Positions 52,499-62,700 of a DNA stretch of 64,000 bases are shown here, in pieces. The position numbers and the translations under genes were made by a program. The stretch's first letter is position 1. The number at the start of each line of letters is the position of its first letter. The DNA comes from GSA-30 sp036384435 (GTDB lineage: Bacteria; Pseudomonadota; Gammaproteobacteria; Xanthomonadales; Rhodanobacteraceae). The stretch covers positions 1-64,000 of the forward strand of contig NZ_DASVMI010000094.1 in NCBI RefSeq assembly GCF_036384435.1, given 5' to 3'. The notes under the pieces were generated by a model. It worked only from the letters and a program-made list of their open reading frames with translations. It was not told where the DNA came from and did not search any database.

Positions 52499-53857
52499 AT
52501 GCGTATCGCCGAGCTGGCCGACAAGCGGGTCGCGATCTGGGGTTTCGGGCGCGAAGGCCGCGCCGTGATCGCGGTGTTGCGCGAACGCCTGCCTGGGTTG
52601 GCCCTGACATTGTTTTGCACGACGGGTGAAGTCGCAGCGGCGAGGGCATTCGATGCGCACCTGGCGGTGCATGCCGATGAACCCGACGCACGGGTGCTGG
52701 CGGCATTCGACGTATTGGTGAAATCTCCTGGCATCTCGGCATACAAGCCCGCTTTGCTTGCCGCGCGCGAAGCCGGGCTCGTCATCACCTCGGGTACGGC
52801 GCTGTGGTTTGGCGAGCGGCCTGACGCGCATGTCGTTGCCGTGACGGGAACCAAGGGCAAGAGCACCACAACGGCACTCATCGCGCATCTGGCCCGTGCG
52901 TTGCGCGTGCGCACGGCCCTGGCGGGCAACATCGGCATGCAGATGCTCGAACTGCTCGATGGCGAGGCTGAGTTGTGGGCGGTCGAGCTCTCCAGTTTCC
53001 AGACCGGCGAAGCCGGTCCCGTACAGCTTGGCGTGATTACCAGCTTGTATGAAGAACATCTTGACTGGCACGGCTCGCGCGAACAATACGTGGCCGACAA
53101 GCTCAAGCTTGCCGACGTGTCCCGTTACGTGCTGGTCAATGCCCTGCAACCGGTGCTGCTCGACAAGACAGCGGCACATCCGCATCGCTTGTTGTTTGGC
53201 CACGCGCAAGGTTGGCATGTGAGTGATGGCTATATTCGTCGCGGCGACCAGCCGGTGTTCGCGGTAGCCGATCTTCCGGTGCCAGGCGAGCACAATGCCC
53301 TCAATGCGTGCGCTGCGCTGGCGGCGATCGAAGCGATCGGGGCAGATGCACACGCCGCGGCGCCGGCATTGGCAAGTTTTCACCCCCTGCCTCATCGGTT
53401 GCAGCCGCTGGGTGTGCACGGCGGTTGGCGTTGGATCAACGATTCCATCAGCACCACCCCGCAGGCAACCCTGGCTGCGTTGCAGAGCACAGGGCGCGTG
53501 AATGTCACCGTGATCGTCGGGGGCCACGACCGAGGCCTGGACTGGCACGATTTCATCACCAGCGTGGTAGCGCATCCATTGCACGCAATCGTGACTCAGG
53601 GAAGCAACGGGCCGCGCATTGCAAAGGCGTTGCGCGAAGCGCACTACCAGGGTCCGTTGATCGAAACGGACGGGCTTGCCCAGGCGGTCGAGGCTGCACG
53701 GCGCGTGACGCCCTCAGCGGGCACCATCGTACTATCGCCAGGGGCGCCAAGTTTCGATCAATATCGCGATTATGCCGAGCGTGGTCGCTGCTTTGCCGAC
53801 ATGGCCGGCTTCGACGGCAAGGCGATCATGGGGATCGAGGGTCTGGGTATTTCCTGA
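52499..53857 (+). CDS. murD2: UDP-MurNAc-L-alanine--L-glutamate ligase MurD2
   Basis: A 452-residue Mur ligase. The N-terminal Rossmann domain starts MRIAELADKRVAIWGFGREG. The central ATPase domain has GTKGKSTT (117-124) and WAVELSSFQTGE, and the C-terminal domain has HRLQPLGVHGGWRWINDSIS and GGHDRGLDW. It is shorter and more divergent than classical MurD and, as in Xanthomonas, should add L-Glu (not D-Glu) to UDP-MurNAc-L-Ala for MurL to epimerise. It begins 4 bases after the murL stop, a tight operon. Confidence 0.9.
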   Translation: MRIAELADKRVAIWGFGREGRAVIAVLRERLPGLALTLFCTTGEVAAARAFDAHLAVHADEPDARVLAAFDVLVKSPGISAYKPALLAAREAGLVITSGTALWFGERPDAHVVAVTGTKGKSTTTALIAHLARALRVRTALAGNIGMQMLELLDGEAELWAVELSSFQTGEAGPVQLGVITSLYEEHLDWHGSREQYVADKLKLADVSRYVLVNALQPVLLDKTAAHPHRLLFGHAQGWHVSDGYIRRGDQPVFAVADLPVPGEHNALNACAALAAIEAIGADAHAAAPALASFHPLPHRLQPLGVHGGWRWINDSISTTPQATLAALQSTGRVNVTVIVGGHDRGLDWHDFITSVVAHPLHAIVTQGSNGPRIAKALREAHYQGPLIETDGLAQAVEAARRVTPSAGTIVLSPGAPSFDQYRDYAERGRCFADMAGFDGKAIMGIEGLGIS

Positions 53858-53918
53858 GCATGGTGTCGCGCAGGCTTGCGCTAGACTCCGATCATCGGGA
53901 GATACCACGGAGATGGGT

Positions 53919-54617
53919 ATGATCGATTATCCGGACCTGCTGCTGCGGTTGATCGTGGCGGCGATATTGAGTGGCGTGATCGGTGCCAACCGCGGTCGCC
54001 TGGAATGGTCGGCCGGCCTGCGGACGCACATGCTGGTGGGTGTCGGTTCCGCGCTGGCGATCATTGTCTCGGCGTACGGTTTTCGCCACGCGTTGACGTT
54101 CGACCATGCGGTGCTCGACCCCTCGCGTATCGCCGCGCAGGTGATCAGCGGCATCGGTTTCCTGGGTGCAGGCACCATCCTGTTTTCACAGCGCGACCAG
54201 GTGGTCAGGGGCCTGACCACCGCGGCAGGCTTGTGGGCCGTGGCGACGGTAGGCCTGGCAGCTGGCGCCGGGCTGTATGCGGCAGCGGTCACCGCCACGC
54301 TGCTGCTGTGGATCATCCTGGCGATGCTCAAGCCGATCGAGCGTCGGTTCGTGCGGCCCAGGCCGCAGCATTTCGCCATTTCCATGGAATTGAGCACGGC
54401 GTCGTCGCTGTCGGTAGTGGAGCGCGTGCTGGAAGATTTTCATGCGCCAGTGCGACAGATACGCTTGCGACGCCATCAGGATGGACACGACGTGGTGGAA
54501 ATTCGTTTCATGGGAGCCATCGATATGGCGCGCATGGCCGAAATCGCCGACGCATGCCGCAAGATCGACGGCGCCCAGGCCGTCAACGTTTCACAACCGG
54601 TGGTACAGCGCGGCTGA
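53919..54617 (+). CDS. MgtC/SapB family membrane protein
   Basis: A 232-residue protein: four to five membrane helices in the first 145 residues, with the family motifs GANRGRLEWSAGLRTHMLVGVG, ISGIGFLGAGTI and VRGLTTAAGLWAVATVGLA. A cytoplasmic ACT-like C-terminal domain of about 80 residues follows. MgtC proteins restrain ATP synthase or affect magnesium and phosphate homeostasis in pathogens; here the role is unknown. ATG at 53919 has GGAG seven bases upstream and is favoured over ATG at 53913. Confidence 0.9.
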   Translation: MIDYPDLLLRLIVAAILSGVIGANRGRLEWSAGLRTHMLVGVGSALAIIVSAYGFRHALTFDHAVLDPSRIAAQVISGIGFLGAGTILFSQRDQVVRGLTTAAGLWAVATVGLAAGAGLYAAAVTATLLLWIILAMLKPIERRFVRPRPQHFAISMELSTASSLSVVERVLEDFHAPVRQIRLRRHQDGHDVVEIRFMGAIDMARMAEIADACRKIDGAQAVNVSQPVVQRG

Positions 54618-54639
54618 GTCAGTTCGGAGGGGTGGGGTC

Positions 54640-55401
54640 ATGGCACCAGCGATGCGTACGCATATTTCCAGCTATATGCCGGGGCAGCAGCTCAAGCCCC
54701 ACGTGCATGGCGAGGCCTGGTTGTGCCTGGTGCTCGATGGTCACTATCGCGAGCAGATCCGCTCGCGTCGCGACGAGCACGGTGCGGGCGACCTGCTGTT
54801 CTGTCCCGCGCATGAGATGCATAGTCAGGTCATCGGTGCCACAGGTGCGCACAAGCTGCTGTTTTCACCACCTCAGGCATCGCTTGACTACCTTTTCGAA
54901 CAGGGTGTGCGCTTGCACGAGGCACCTTATTTGCCAGCCAGCCCGGAACTGGTAAGCGCAGGCCAACGGATGCGGCGCGAGTTATGCGTCGGTGATCGAT
55001 TCGCCTCGCTCGCGCTGGAGGGCATGGCGATGGAGTTGTTGGTCGCCCTGGCCAGGTGCGGTGGCCGTGACGAACCACAGCCACCGTTGTGGCTGCGGCG
55101 CCTGCGCGAAAACCTGGACGATGAACCGGGCATGGCATGGACGTTCGACATGCTGGCGCACGACGCTGCGCGGCATCCGGTGCACGTCGCGCGAAGTTTT
55201 CGCCAGTGGTATGGCTGCACCGTGGGCGAATATCTGCGAAGGGCGCGGGTGGAGCAGGCGGCCAGGCTGTTGCGTCAAGGCAATCTGCCTTTGCTTGAGA
55301 TTGCCCTGCATTGTGGATTCGCCGGGGCTGCACCCTTCGCGCGTACCTTCAAGGCGGTCTTTGGTGTATCGCCCTCTACGTATCGGCGGGCTTCGCGCTA
55401 G
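54640..55401 (+). CDS. AraC family transcriptional regulator with cupin sensor domain
   Basis: A 253-residue regulator. The N-terminal cupin-like domain (about 1-90) includes KPHVHGEAWLCLVLDGHY, with two histidines, and AGDLLFCPAHEMHSQ. The C-terminal double helix-turn-helix (about 155-253) has ARSFRQWYGCTVGEYLRRAR and the final LEIALHCGFAGAAPFARTFK with GVSPSTYRR. It should bind a small ligand and regulate a promoter; the target is not visible, although the M3 peptidase gene lies 84 bases downstream in the same direction. ATG at 54640 has GGAGG nine bases upstream. Confidence 0.9.
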   Translation: MAPAMRTHISSYMPGQQLKPHVHGEAWLCLVLDGHYREQIRSRRDEHGAGDLLFCPAHEMHSQVIGATGAHKLLFSPPQASLDYLFEQGVRLHEAPYLPASPELVSAGQRMRRELCVGDRFASLALEGMAMELLVALARCGGRDEPQPPLWLRRLRENLDDEPGMAWTFDMLAHDAARHPVHVARSFRQWYGCTVGEYLRRARVEQAARLLRQGNLPLLEIALHCGFAGAAPFARTFKAVFGVSPSTYRRASR

Positions 55402-55485
55402 CCAGCGTCAACTGCGCTAACCAGCGGCAAGCCGAAGCAGCCGCGGTTGGCTACGCTGTGCACGCAGACAACACGGAGGGGCATC

Positions 55486-57339
55486 ATGAAGAAGATCCTG
55501 GGCTGGGCCGCGACGGTCCTGGCCATGGCCGTTGCGCCCATGGTGCATGGGCAGGCAAGGGCGCAAAGCTATGCCATCGACGAACGCGCCTATTTTAAAT
55601 CGCCCGATAGCGAGACGGCTCAGCGCGCCATATTAAAGGCTGCGATCGACAAGCTATCGGCGCCCGGCACGGGAGATGCCGCCGGTCTGCTAGCCTACCT
55701 GCGGCAGGTCGAGGATCTGCTCGCCATGGCGCAGCGGCATGCCGCTTACATGCACCTGCTTTCTGCGCGCGATATCGACGATCACGCGCCCGTTGATGCG
55801 GGCAACCAGATCGCCGACGATGAAAGCCGACTAGTCACCGAGGTGCGCACGACATTACGTCGCTGGGGCGCAGCGGGTTTCGAAAGCGCGCTGGCGAGGG
55901 AGCCCGCACTGGCGCGCTATCGCTATCTGTTCTGGCGCGCGGAGCGTGGCTTACCGCATGAATTGCCGCCAGACCAGCAGTCGGTACTGGACCAGATCGC
56001 CGATCCGGCATCGGATGCGCTGTGGAATGCCTATCAGCAAACCCAGCGTGGCATTGACTACGGCACGGTGCACACGAGCCACGGCGACCTGGATATCGAG
56101 AAAGATGCCAAGCTGCTTGCGCGCGACCCCGATCGCAGCGTACGCCAGCAGGCCTGGGAGCGCCGCTGGGATGCCTACGAGACGCGCTCGGGCACCTTTG
56201 CCAGCCTGCTATTGGGTGTGGTGCGTCTGGGAGACAGGGAGGCGCACCTGCAACATTTCGATGATGCGCCATCGGCTGCTTATTTCGGCCGCCAATTCGA
56301 TCGCCACGACGTCGATGCCATGCTTGCCGCTGCGTCCAGTCATGCTGACCTGCTGCGCCGTTACCAGCAATGGCGCGCCGATCATGTGGCTGCCGTGACG
56401 GGCCTGAAAGATATCCAGCCCTGGGACATGGGCATGAACGAACAGGGCTATACGCCACCCGCTTTAAGCTACACCCAGATGCGTAAGCTGGCACACGAAG
56501 CCCTGACACCGTTGGGCAAGGATTACATCAGGCATTTTGATGCCTTGCTTGATCCATCGAACCGGCGCATCGATCTTTCGCCGGAACTGGGCAAGCGCGA
56601 GAACGACTCGTTCTCCATTTCAGGTCCCGGCGTGCCGGCAGGTCTGTTCGTCAGTCGTTATACCGGTGATCTTTCCGGTGCCAGCGTGATCATTCATGAG
56701 GGCGGCCACGCCATGCATGCCCAGCTCATGGATGAGCATGGCGTCTCACCGTTCTACCGTAGCGGCACGAGCTGGATGAAAGAAGCCGTGGCCATCCTCA
56801 ACGAATTCCTGCTGCGTGATTATCTGTACAAGCACGCCCGCGATCCGCGCGAGCGTGCCTACTACCTGCGTTCGTTGCTCGATGACATGACGCTTGAGAT
56901 ATTCACTTCCGCCGAAGAGGGTGAGCTGGAGCAATCCATTTACGACGGCGTAGTGGCCGGCAAGTTGCGCAACGCCACCGATTTGGACGCGCTGACCCTG
57001 AAGATCACCAGCCGTTATGAAATCTGGCCAGCCCGGCAACCGCGCCTTGCTCACGTTTGGATGACCAAGCGATTGATGTATGAAGACCCGCTCTACCTGG
57101 TCAATTACCTGTACGCCGGTTTGCTGGCCACCCGGATGTACGCCATGGCCGAAAACAATCCGAAGGATTTCCAGCAGCGTTACACCCGCTTCCTGCAAGA
57201 CGGTTTCAACGATCGCCCCGAAGTTCTGCTCAAACGCTTCTTCGGCAAGGATGTGAGGCCTGACGAACTGGTCGGCGACGACATGATGTTGATCGAGCGG
57301 AAGCTGGATGAGCTGAAGGGGATGGATGTAGCGCGGTGA
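55486..57339 (+). CDS. secreted M3 family oligopeptidase (PepF/thimet-like)
   Basis: A 617-residue zinc metallopeptidase with a signal peptide (MKKILGWAATVLAMAVAPMV, cleavage near QARAQ). The active-site motif HEGGH is at residues 404-408, followed at the usual distance by KEAVAILNEF for the third ligand. It should cut short peptides endoproteolytically in the periplasm, which is unusual because most M3 enzymes are cytosolic. The start is fixed by GGAGGGG. The REP-like repeat begins within 20 bases of the stop. Confidence 0.9.
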   Translation: MKKILGWAATVLAMAVAPMVHGQARAQSYAIDERAYFKSPDSETAQRAILKAAIDKLSAPGTGDAAGLLAYLRQVEDLLAMAQRHAAYMHLLSARDIDDHAPVDAGNQIADDESRLVTEVRTTLRRWGAAGFESALAREPALARYRYLFWRAERGLPHELPPDQQSVLDQIADPASDALWNAYQQTQRGIDYGTVHTSHGDLDIEKDAKLLARDPDRSVRQQAWERRWDAYETRSGTFASLLLGVVRLGDREAHLQHFDDAPSAAYFGRQFDRHDVDAMLAAASSHADLLRRYQQWRADHVAAVTGLKDIQPWDMGMNEQGYTPPALSYTQMRKLAHEALTPLGKDYIRHFDALLDPSNRRIDLSPELGKRENDSFSISGPGVPAGLFVSRYTGDLSGASVIIHEGGHAMHAQLMDEHGVSPFYRSGTSWMKEAVAILNEFLLRDYLYKHARDPRERAYYLRSLLDDMTLEIFTSAEEGELEQSIYDGVVAGKLRNATDLDALTLKITSRYEIWPARQPRLAHVWMTKRLMYEDPLYLVNYLYAGLLATRMYAMAENNPKDFQQRYTRFLQDGFNDRPEVLLKRFFGKDVRPDELVGDDMMLIERKLDELKGMDVAR

Positions 57340-57354
57340 GGCCGGCTGCATGGC

Positions 57355-57520
57355 AGCCTGTGAGGCCGCTCGCTGCGCGAGCTGTGAAGAGGAAGCCAGA
57401 AAGCGACCAGCTTGTTGCTCTTACCTCTTCACAGCGCCGCAGGCGCGGCCTCACAGGCTGCGCAGCAGCCGGCCTTACGGCTCGCCCAAGGCGAGCGGCC
57501 TCACCGGCTACTAAGAACCC
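57355..57520. repeat. REP-like inverted array sharing the 28-bp unit of 41 kb
   Basis: The 28-bp unit at 57360-57387 is identical to the inverse of 41144-41171. Inverted, partly matching units follow (57412-57455 with CTTCACAGCGCCGCAGGCGC, then GGCTCGCC-CAA-GGCGAGC near 57479-57497). The array fills the space between two convergent peptidase genes. Confidence 0.75.
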
Positions 57521-57529
57521 AGCAAACAA

Positions 57530-59608
57530 TCACCAGATCTTGACCCGCTGCTGCGGATCAAGAAACAGCTTCTGCCCCGGTTGTGGCTTGAACGCGTCGT
57601 ACCAGCCGTCGATGTTGCGAACTGTCTGCGCGCGAAAGTTGCCCGGGGAGTGGCCGTCGGTGATCAATTGCTGGCGCAACGCTGCGTCACGGGTCTTTTC
57701 GCGCCAGGACTGGGCGAAGGCGAGGAAGAAACGCTGGTCGCCGGTCAAGCCGTCGATCACCGGTGCCGGTTTGCCGCCGAGCGATTTGTGGTAGGCGGCG
57801 AAGGCAATGGCCAACCCCGAGACGTCGGCGATGTTTTCGCCCAGGGTCTGCTGGCCGTTGATATGTACGCCAGGCAGCGGCTCGTATGCGTTGTATTGCT
57901 CGACCAGCTTCTGGCCGGCGGCCTTGAAATGAGCCTGGTCCTCGGGCGTCCACCAGTTGGCCAGGCGCCCCTGCTCGTCGAATTCGGCGCCCGTGTTGTC
58001 GAAACTGTGGCTGATTTCATGGCCGATGACCGCACCGATCGAGCCATAGTTGGCGGCCGGGTCGGCCTTGGGATCGAAGAAGGGCGCCTCAAGGATGGCC
58101 GCGGGAAAATTCAACGCGTTTTGCAGCGGTAGATTCACCGCGTTGACCGTTTGTGGAGTCATCCACCATTCGCCCCGATCCACCGGCTGGCCAAGCTTGG
58201 CCAGTTGATGCTGGTACTCGTACTCTTCCGCGCGCAGGTGATTGCCCAGCGCATCGTCGGCACGGATCTCCAGCGAGCTATAGTTGCGCCAGGTTTCCGG
58301 GTAGCCGACGCCGACACGCAAGGTCTCGATCTTTGCTTTGGCTTTGCGCTTGGTGGCTGCTGTCATCCAATCCAAAGTGTCAACGTGGTCGTTGAAGGCG
58401 GCAAGGATGTTGGTGACCATTTCCTGCACCTGCTTCTTCGACGATGCCGGGAAATAGCGCTTGACGTATTCCTGACCGACCGCATCACCGAGTGCGCCAT
58501 TCGTGGCGCTAATGGCCCGCTTCCAGCGATCACGCTGCTTGGGCGTGCCTTGCAGCGTATGTCCGTAGAATTCGAACGAGAGCTGGTCGAAGGCCGCCGG
58601 CAGTACGCCTGCGCTGTGGTTGATCGCATGGAACGTGAGGTAATCCTTCCAGGTCTGCAAAGGCTCACTTGCGACCAAAGAAGACAGCTTGGTGATGGCG
58701 TCGGGTTGCCAGGCATCAATGAGCTTCTGCTGTGACAGGCCGGCTGCGTCGAAATACGCTTTCCAGTCGATGCCCGGTGCACGCTTGGCATAGTCACCCG
58801 GAGCCCACGGATTGTTCGCCTTGTGCACGTCCTCGCTGGTCACCAGGTCGGTCTGGCCCTGCGCGATCTTCGTTTCCAGCGCGAAGATGCGTTTGGCTTT
58901 GTCGTCGGCATCGGCCACGCCGGCCCGCTTGAGCACCGCAGCGATGTAGGTCTGGTACTTGCCGCGCGCAGCAACCATGTCCTTGTCGTTGCCCAGATAG
59001 TAATCGCGGCTAGGCATGCCCAGGCCGCCCTGGAGCAAATACGCGACGTTGTGCGAGGAATCTTCCAGGCCCTGGGTCACGAACAGGCCGAAGAGGTTTT
59101 CGGTTTCGAAGTTGGTGGCATTGATCGGATCGACGTCGGCGCGCAGGCCTTTACCGAGCACGCGCGATAGATCCGTGATGTTGCTGATGGCATCGATCTG
59201 TTCAAAGCTGGACTTGAGCGGTGTGATCCCGGCTTTCTCGATCCTGGCCGTATCCATGAAGGCGGCATAGTAGTCGGCGATCTTGCGCGCATTGCTTCCG
59301 GCGGATGGCTGGCTGCGGGCCATATCCTTGATCAGGTCGGCGTTGCGTTTCTCCGCCTTTTCGAAAACTTGCAGGAAGATACCGGTGCTGGAGCGGTCCG
59401 CTGGAATCTGTGCCGTCTTGCGCCAGTTCTGGTTGGCGTAGCCATCGAAGTCGTCTCCCGGCTTGATGGCGTGGTCGATACCCGCCAGATCTACCCCGGA
59501 GGGGCTCGTCTTGACGGCTTTGGCGGGAGCATCGGCGGCATTGACGCCACAGAAGGCGGCGGTGCCACTTACGACAGCGGCGGCGAAGATCCAGCGAAGC
59601 TTTTGCAC
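57530..59608 (-). CDS. secreted M13 (neprilysin-like) metallopeptidase
   Basis: A 692-residue gluzincin endopeptidase of the PepO/neprilysin family. It has a signal peptide (MQKLRWIFAAAVVSGTAAFC). The zinc motif HEISH at residues 530-534 is followed by FDNTGAEFDEQGRLANWW and the third-ligand motif ENIADVSGL. The N-terminal M13 domain (about 45-430) covers the active site as in the family. GTG at 59608 is the start, with GAGG eight bases upstream. It should degrade small peptides in the periplasm or outside. 59609-59790 contains only its leader and nothing else recognisable. Confidence 0.93.
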   Translation of the reverse strand: MQKLRWIFAAAVVSGTAAFCGVNAADAPAKAVKTSPSGVDLAGIDHAIKPGDDFDGYANQNWRKTAQIPADRSSTGIFLQVFEKAEKRNADLIKDMARSQPSAGSNARKIADYYAAFMDTARIEKAGITPLKSSFEQIDAISNITDLSRVLGKGLRADVDPINATNFETENLFGLFVTQGLEDSSHNVAYLLQGGLGMPSRDYYLGNDKDMVAARGKYQTYIAAVLKRAGVADADDKAKRIFALETKIAQGQTDLVTSEDVHKANNPWAPGDYAKRAPGIDWKAYFDAAGLSQQKLIDAWQPDAITKLSSLVASEPLQTWKDYLTFHAINHSAGVLPAAFDQLSFEFYGHTLQGTPKQRDRWKRAISATNGALGDAVGQEYVKRYFPASSKKQVQEMVTNILAAFNDHVDTLDWMTAATKRKAKAKIETLRVGVGYPETWRNYSSLEIRADDALGNHLRAEEYEYQHQLAKLGQPVDRGEWWMTPQTVNAVNLPLQNALNFPAAILEAPFFDPKADPAANYGSIGAVIGHEISHSFDNTGAEFDEQGRLANWWTPEDQAHFKAAGQKLVEQYNAYEPLPGVHINGQQTLGENIADVSGLAIAFAAYHKSLGGKPAPVIDGLTGDQRFFLAFAQSWREKTRDAALRQQLITDGHSPGNFRAQTVRNIDGWYDAFKPQPGQKLFLDPQQRVKIW

Positions 59609-59790
59609 GGCGGGTGACCTCAGGCGACGGGGACCGTCACCATAAGCCCGTCGCGGGAGGTTTGGGGCATGACTTATGGGCTATGAAGGCCGGAGTCAGG
59701 GGACAGAAGCGAGTAGTGAGAGTGTGGCCGGCAACAACGTCGCGCGCTTTGTCTTACTCCTCGCTTCTCTAAACTCGCATCCGGATCTCA

Positions 59791-62700
59791 CTATTTCTCA
59801 ATCCGATAATTCAAGCTCGCGCGACTGAAGTCAGTCGCGTTCTGGGCTTCGAAGTTCCAGCGATGGCTGAGTTTGTAACGCAGGGTGATGACCTGGCCGG
59901 GCTCGAACAGGCCGACGCCGTAGCTCAGGTACAGGCGTGGGGAGAGGAATTTGCCGACGGTGAACGCCGAGGTGCCACCGAGTGCCTCGTTGCTGGATAC
60001 GCCGATGTCGTCGACGCCGATCTTGCTGCCGATGCTCTTGGCCAGCAGGTCGCCCGCGGCCGATCCCAGCGCCTGTGCGGCGGCGCCGACCATGCTGCCT
60101 TCGCCGCCTTTGACCTGCGACAGCGGCTTGCCGGTGATGAGGTAGGAAAGTGCGTCGGACTGCTCCATCACCGGATTGGAGAACACGGTCAGTACGGGCC
60201 GCTGCGCGGTGCCGGAGACATAGAGGCCGACTTTCTGGCCTTCATCGATGGTGGCGTTGGGGTTGAGTTTGCGGGCGGCGCGGATGTCCAGGCCAGGGTT
60301 GTCGATGGGCGTGCTGGCAAACAGCAGTCGACCCTGCTCGATCTGCAGGTTCTGGCCATAGGCCTTGTAGATACCGTCCACGGTGATCTGGCCCTGGCCG
60401 GTAGTGGCGCGCCCTGGACGCTCGCTGACATTGAGCACGCCACTGAGTCGGCCATCCAGACCCATGCCGACTAAATGTGTCTTGCGGCCGAGATCAACCT
60501 TGATCTGCGCGGTGATCGGCAGCTTGGTGGCTTCTTCCTGCTGCTTTTTGTCGTCAACCACGACGACATCCGGTGATGCCTGGGTAGCACCCGCGCCGGG
60601 TAGCTTGGAGACATCGATATCGGCGCTGTCGAGCGTCAGGCCTCCGCCGAGGTCGATGCCCTTGGCATCCTGCTTGAGCACCAGATCGGGCGAGATGATC
60701 ACCTTGGCGGCAGGGATGTCAGCGGCAGTGAACTGGCTGCCCTTGAGCGTGATGGCCGTTTGCGCGTTCTGGCCGATGTCGGCATAGCCGTCGATCGTCA
60801 TCGAGCCCTTGCCCGATTGCACGCCACCCTGGATATCAAAGCGTCGTGCATCGTCGGTGCTGACGGTGACGTGACCCTGGGTAAGCTTCAGGCCGGCGAC
60901 GGGGATTTCCGCAGCGAAGTCGGCGATATCGGCGCGGCCAGTGACCGCGGGCCGCCTGACCGTTCCGGCCAGATGGAACTGGCCCTGCACTTGGCCCTTC
61001 ACGCTAGCCACTTCATGGGTGAAGAGCTCGATCAGGCCTAGGTCGTTGAAACGCAGATTGATCTGCCCCGACAGGTTCTGCTGAGCGCCGTCGATGCCGA
61101 GCTGACCGTCCAGGCGTCCACCGTCGTTGAGATTCATGCTCAGCGTGCCGTGCTGGCTGGTCGGACTGAGCTGCGCGTTGATGGCCAGGTCGGTGTAGCT
61201 GAGCACGGGGCGATCGGCGTGCTCGACGTAGGTGATGCTTCCGTGCGGCGATTGAATATTGGCGTTGCCACTGAGCGCACCGGCTGCGTTGCGGCGAATG
61301 GCACCGTTGCCGTCAAGCGCACCGTCGGCGCGCATGGGCATGTCAGGCGTGCCGGCAATACTGGTGAGCAAGGCCAGCGGCAACTCGCGCAGGCGATAGC
61401 TTGCATCGAGGTTGCCTGCCTTGTCCTGTTTGGCGGCAACACAAAGTTGTGGTGTGCCGGCCGTCAGGCATAGTTCGGACAGATTCACCGCGCCGCCGTT
61501 GTACGACAGGCTGGTCGGCTGTGCCAGACGCCAGCGCGGGATGCCCTGCGGCTCCAGGTCCAGGCGCGACAGCATGCCGCTCCAGTTGCCGCCCTTGAGC
61601 GCCCCGCCCACGGTGACGCCCGCACTCAGTTGTGTGCCTCGCGCGTCCAGCGTCAGGCTGTGCTGGGCAGCGGTGCCGCTGCCGCGTAGGTCGATTTCGT
61701 GGAAGGCGATACCCCCGGCGGTGACATTGTGCGTGGTCAACGCCAGCTTGCCTCCGGGGTTGCTGATGTCTGGAATATCCGCGCTCAGTTGCAGCTTTTC
61801 GATCTGCTGTCCGTCGTAGGCAACACCGCTGCCATCGAGCTCGCCGTTGACGGCAAGCTTGGGCAGTTTGCCGCGCACGGTGAACTTGCCATTGAGCTTA
61901 CCGGCCGCATCGGGCAACCAGTCGGCAAGCGAGGCGATGCCCAGGTCCAGCTCGACGTCATTGGCCGTGCCCGGCCGCGCGACGATGGCCACGGTACTGC
62001 CGCCGGAGGCGAGATCGAGCTTGCCGTCGATCACCTGCGCCGGTGCGACGTGCAGCTTGCCACTGCCCTTGATCGCACGGTCGCGCAGCTTGCCTTCGAG
62101 CTTGCGGATATCCACGACGGCATCGGGCTGATTCTTCGGCAGCGTACCCTGGGTGACGATGTCCATATCGAGCGAACCATTCCAGCCCGCGAGCAACTGG
62201 CCGGGATCGAGATGATCTGACGTCAACTCCATCTGCCAGCCCAACACGGGCTGTAGGTCCACGCTGCCCTTGGCGAGCAGATGACCGCGTGGCTGCTTCA
62301 GTTCGAGCGTGTGCAGTTCAAGGCGTTTCTGCGTGCCATCGACGTTCAACGCCAGCTTGGCCAGGTTGCCGGGCGGACCGACGTCGACGTCGCCCTCGGC
62401 ATGGAATTGCTCGGCACCGCCCTTGAAGCGCAGCTCGCCGCGGCTGGCCAGATCCTGGCCGACAAGATTGGCCGGTAGCAGCACATCTTTCCAGTGCAAC
62501 ACCAGATCGGCGGTGAGCGGTTGTGTGCCGAGCTGCACGGTGCCGCTGGCACCGACTTCACCCTTCACCTGTGGCGAGCCCAGGTTCAATTCGTCCAGGG
62601 TCAGCCGCTTGAAGTCGTCGCTGAAGTGCGCACGCAGCGGTTTGAGCTGCATCTGGTAATCGTTGATGCCGAGGTTGCCGCTGATCTGGCCGCCATGCCG

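Noticed and set aside
51556..53644. Long minus-strand open frames opposite murL and murD2
   Set aside because: They overlap two fully recognised genes and show no motif of their own.
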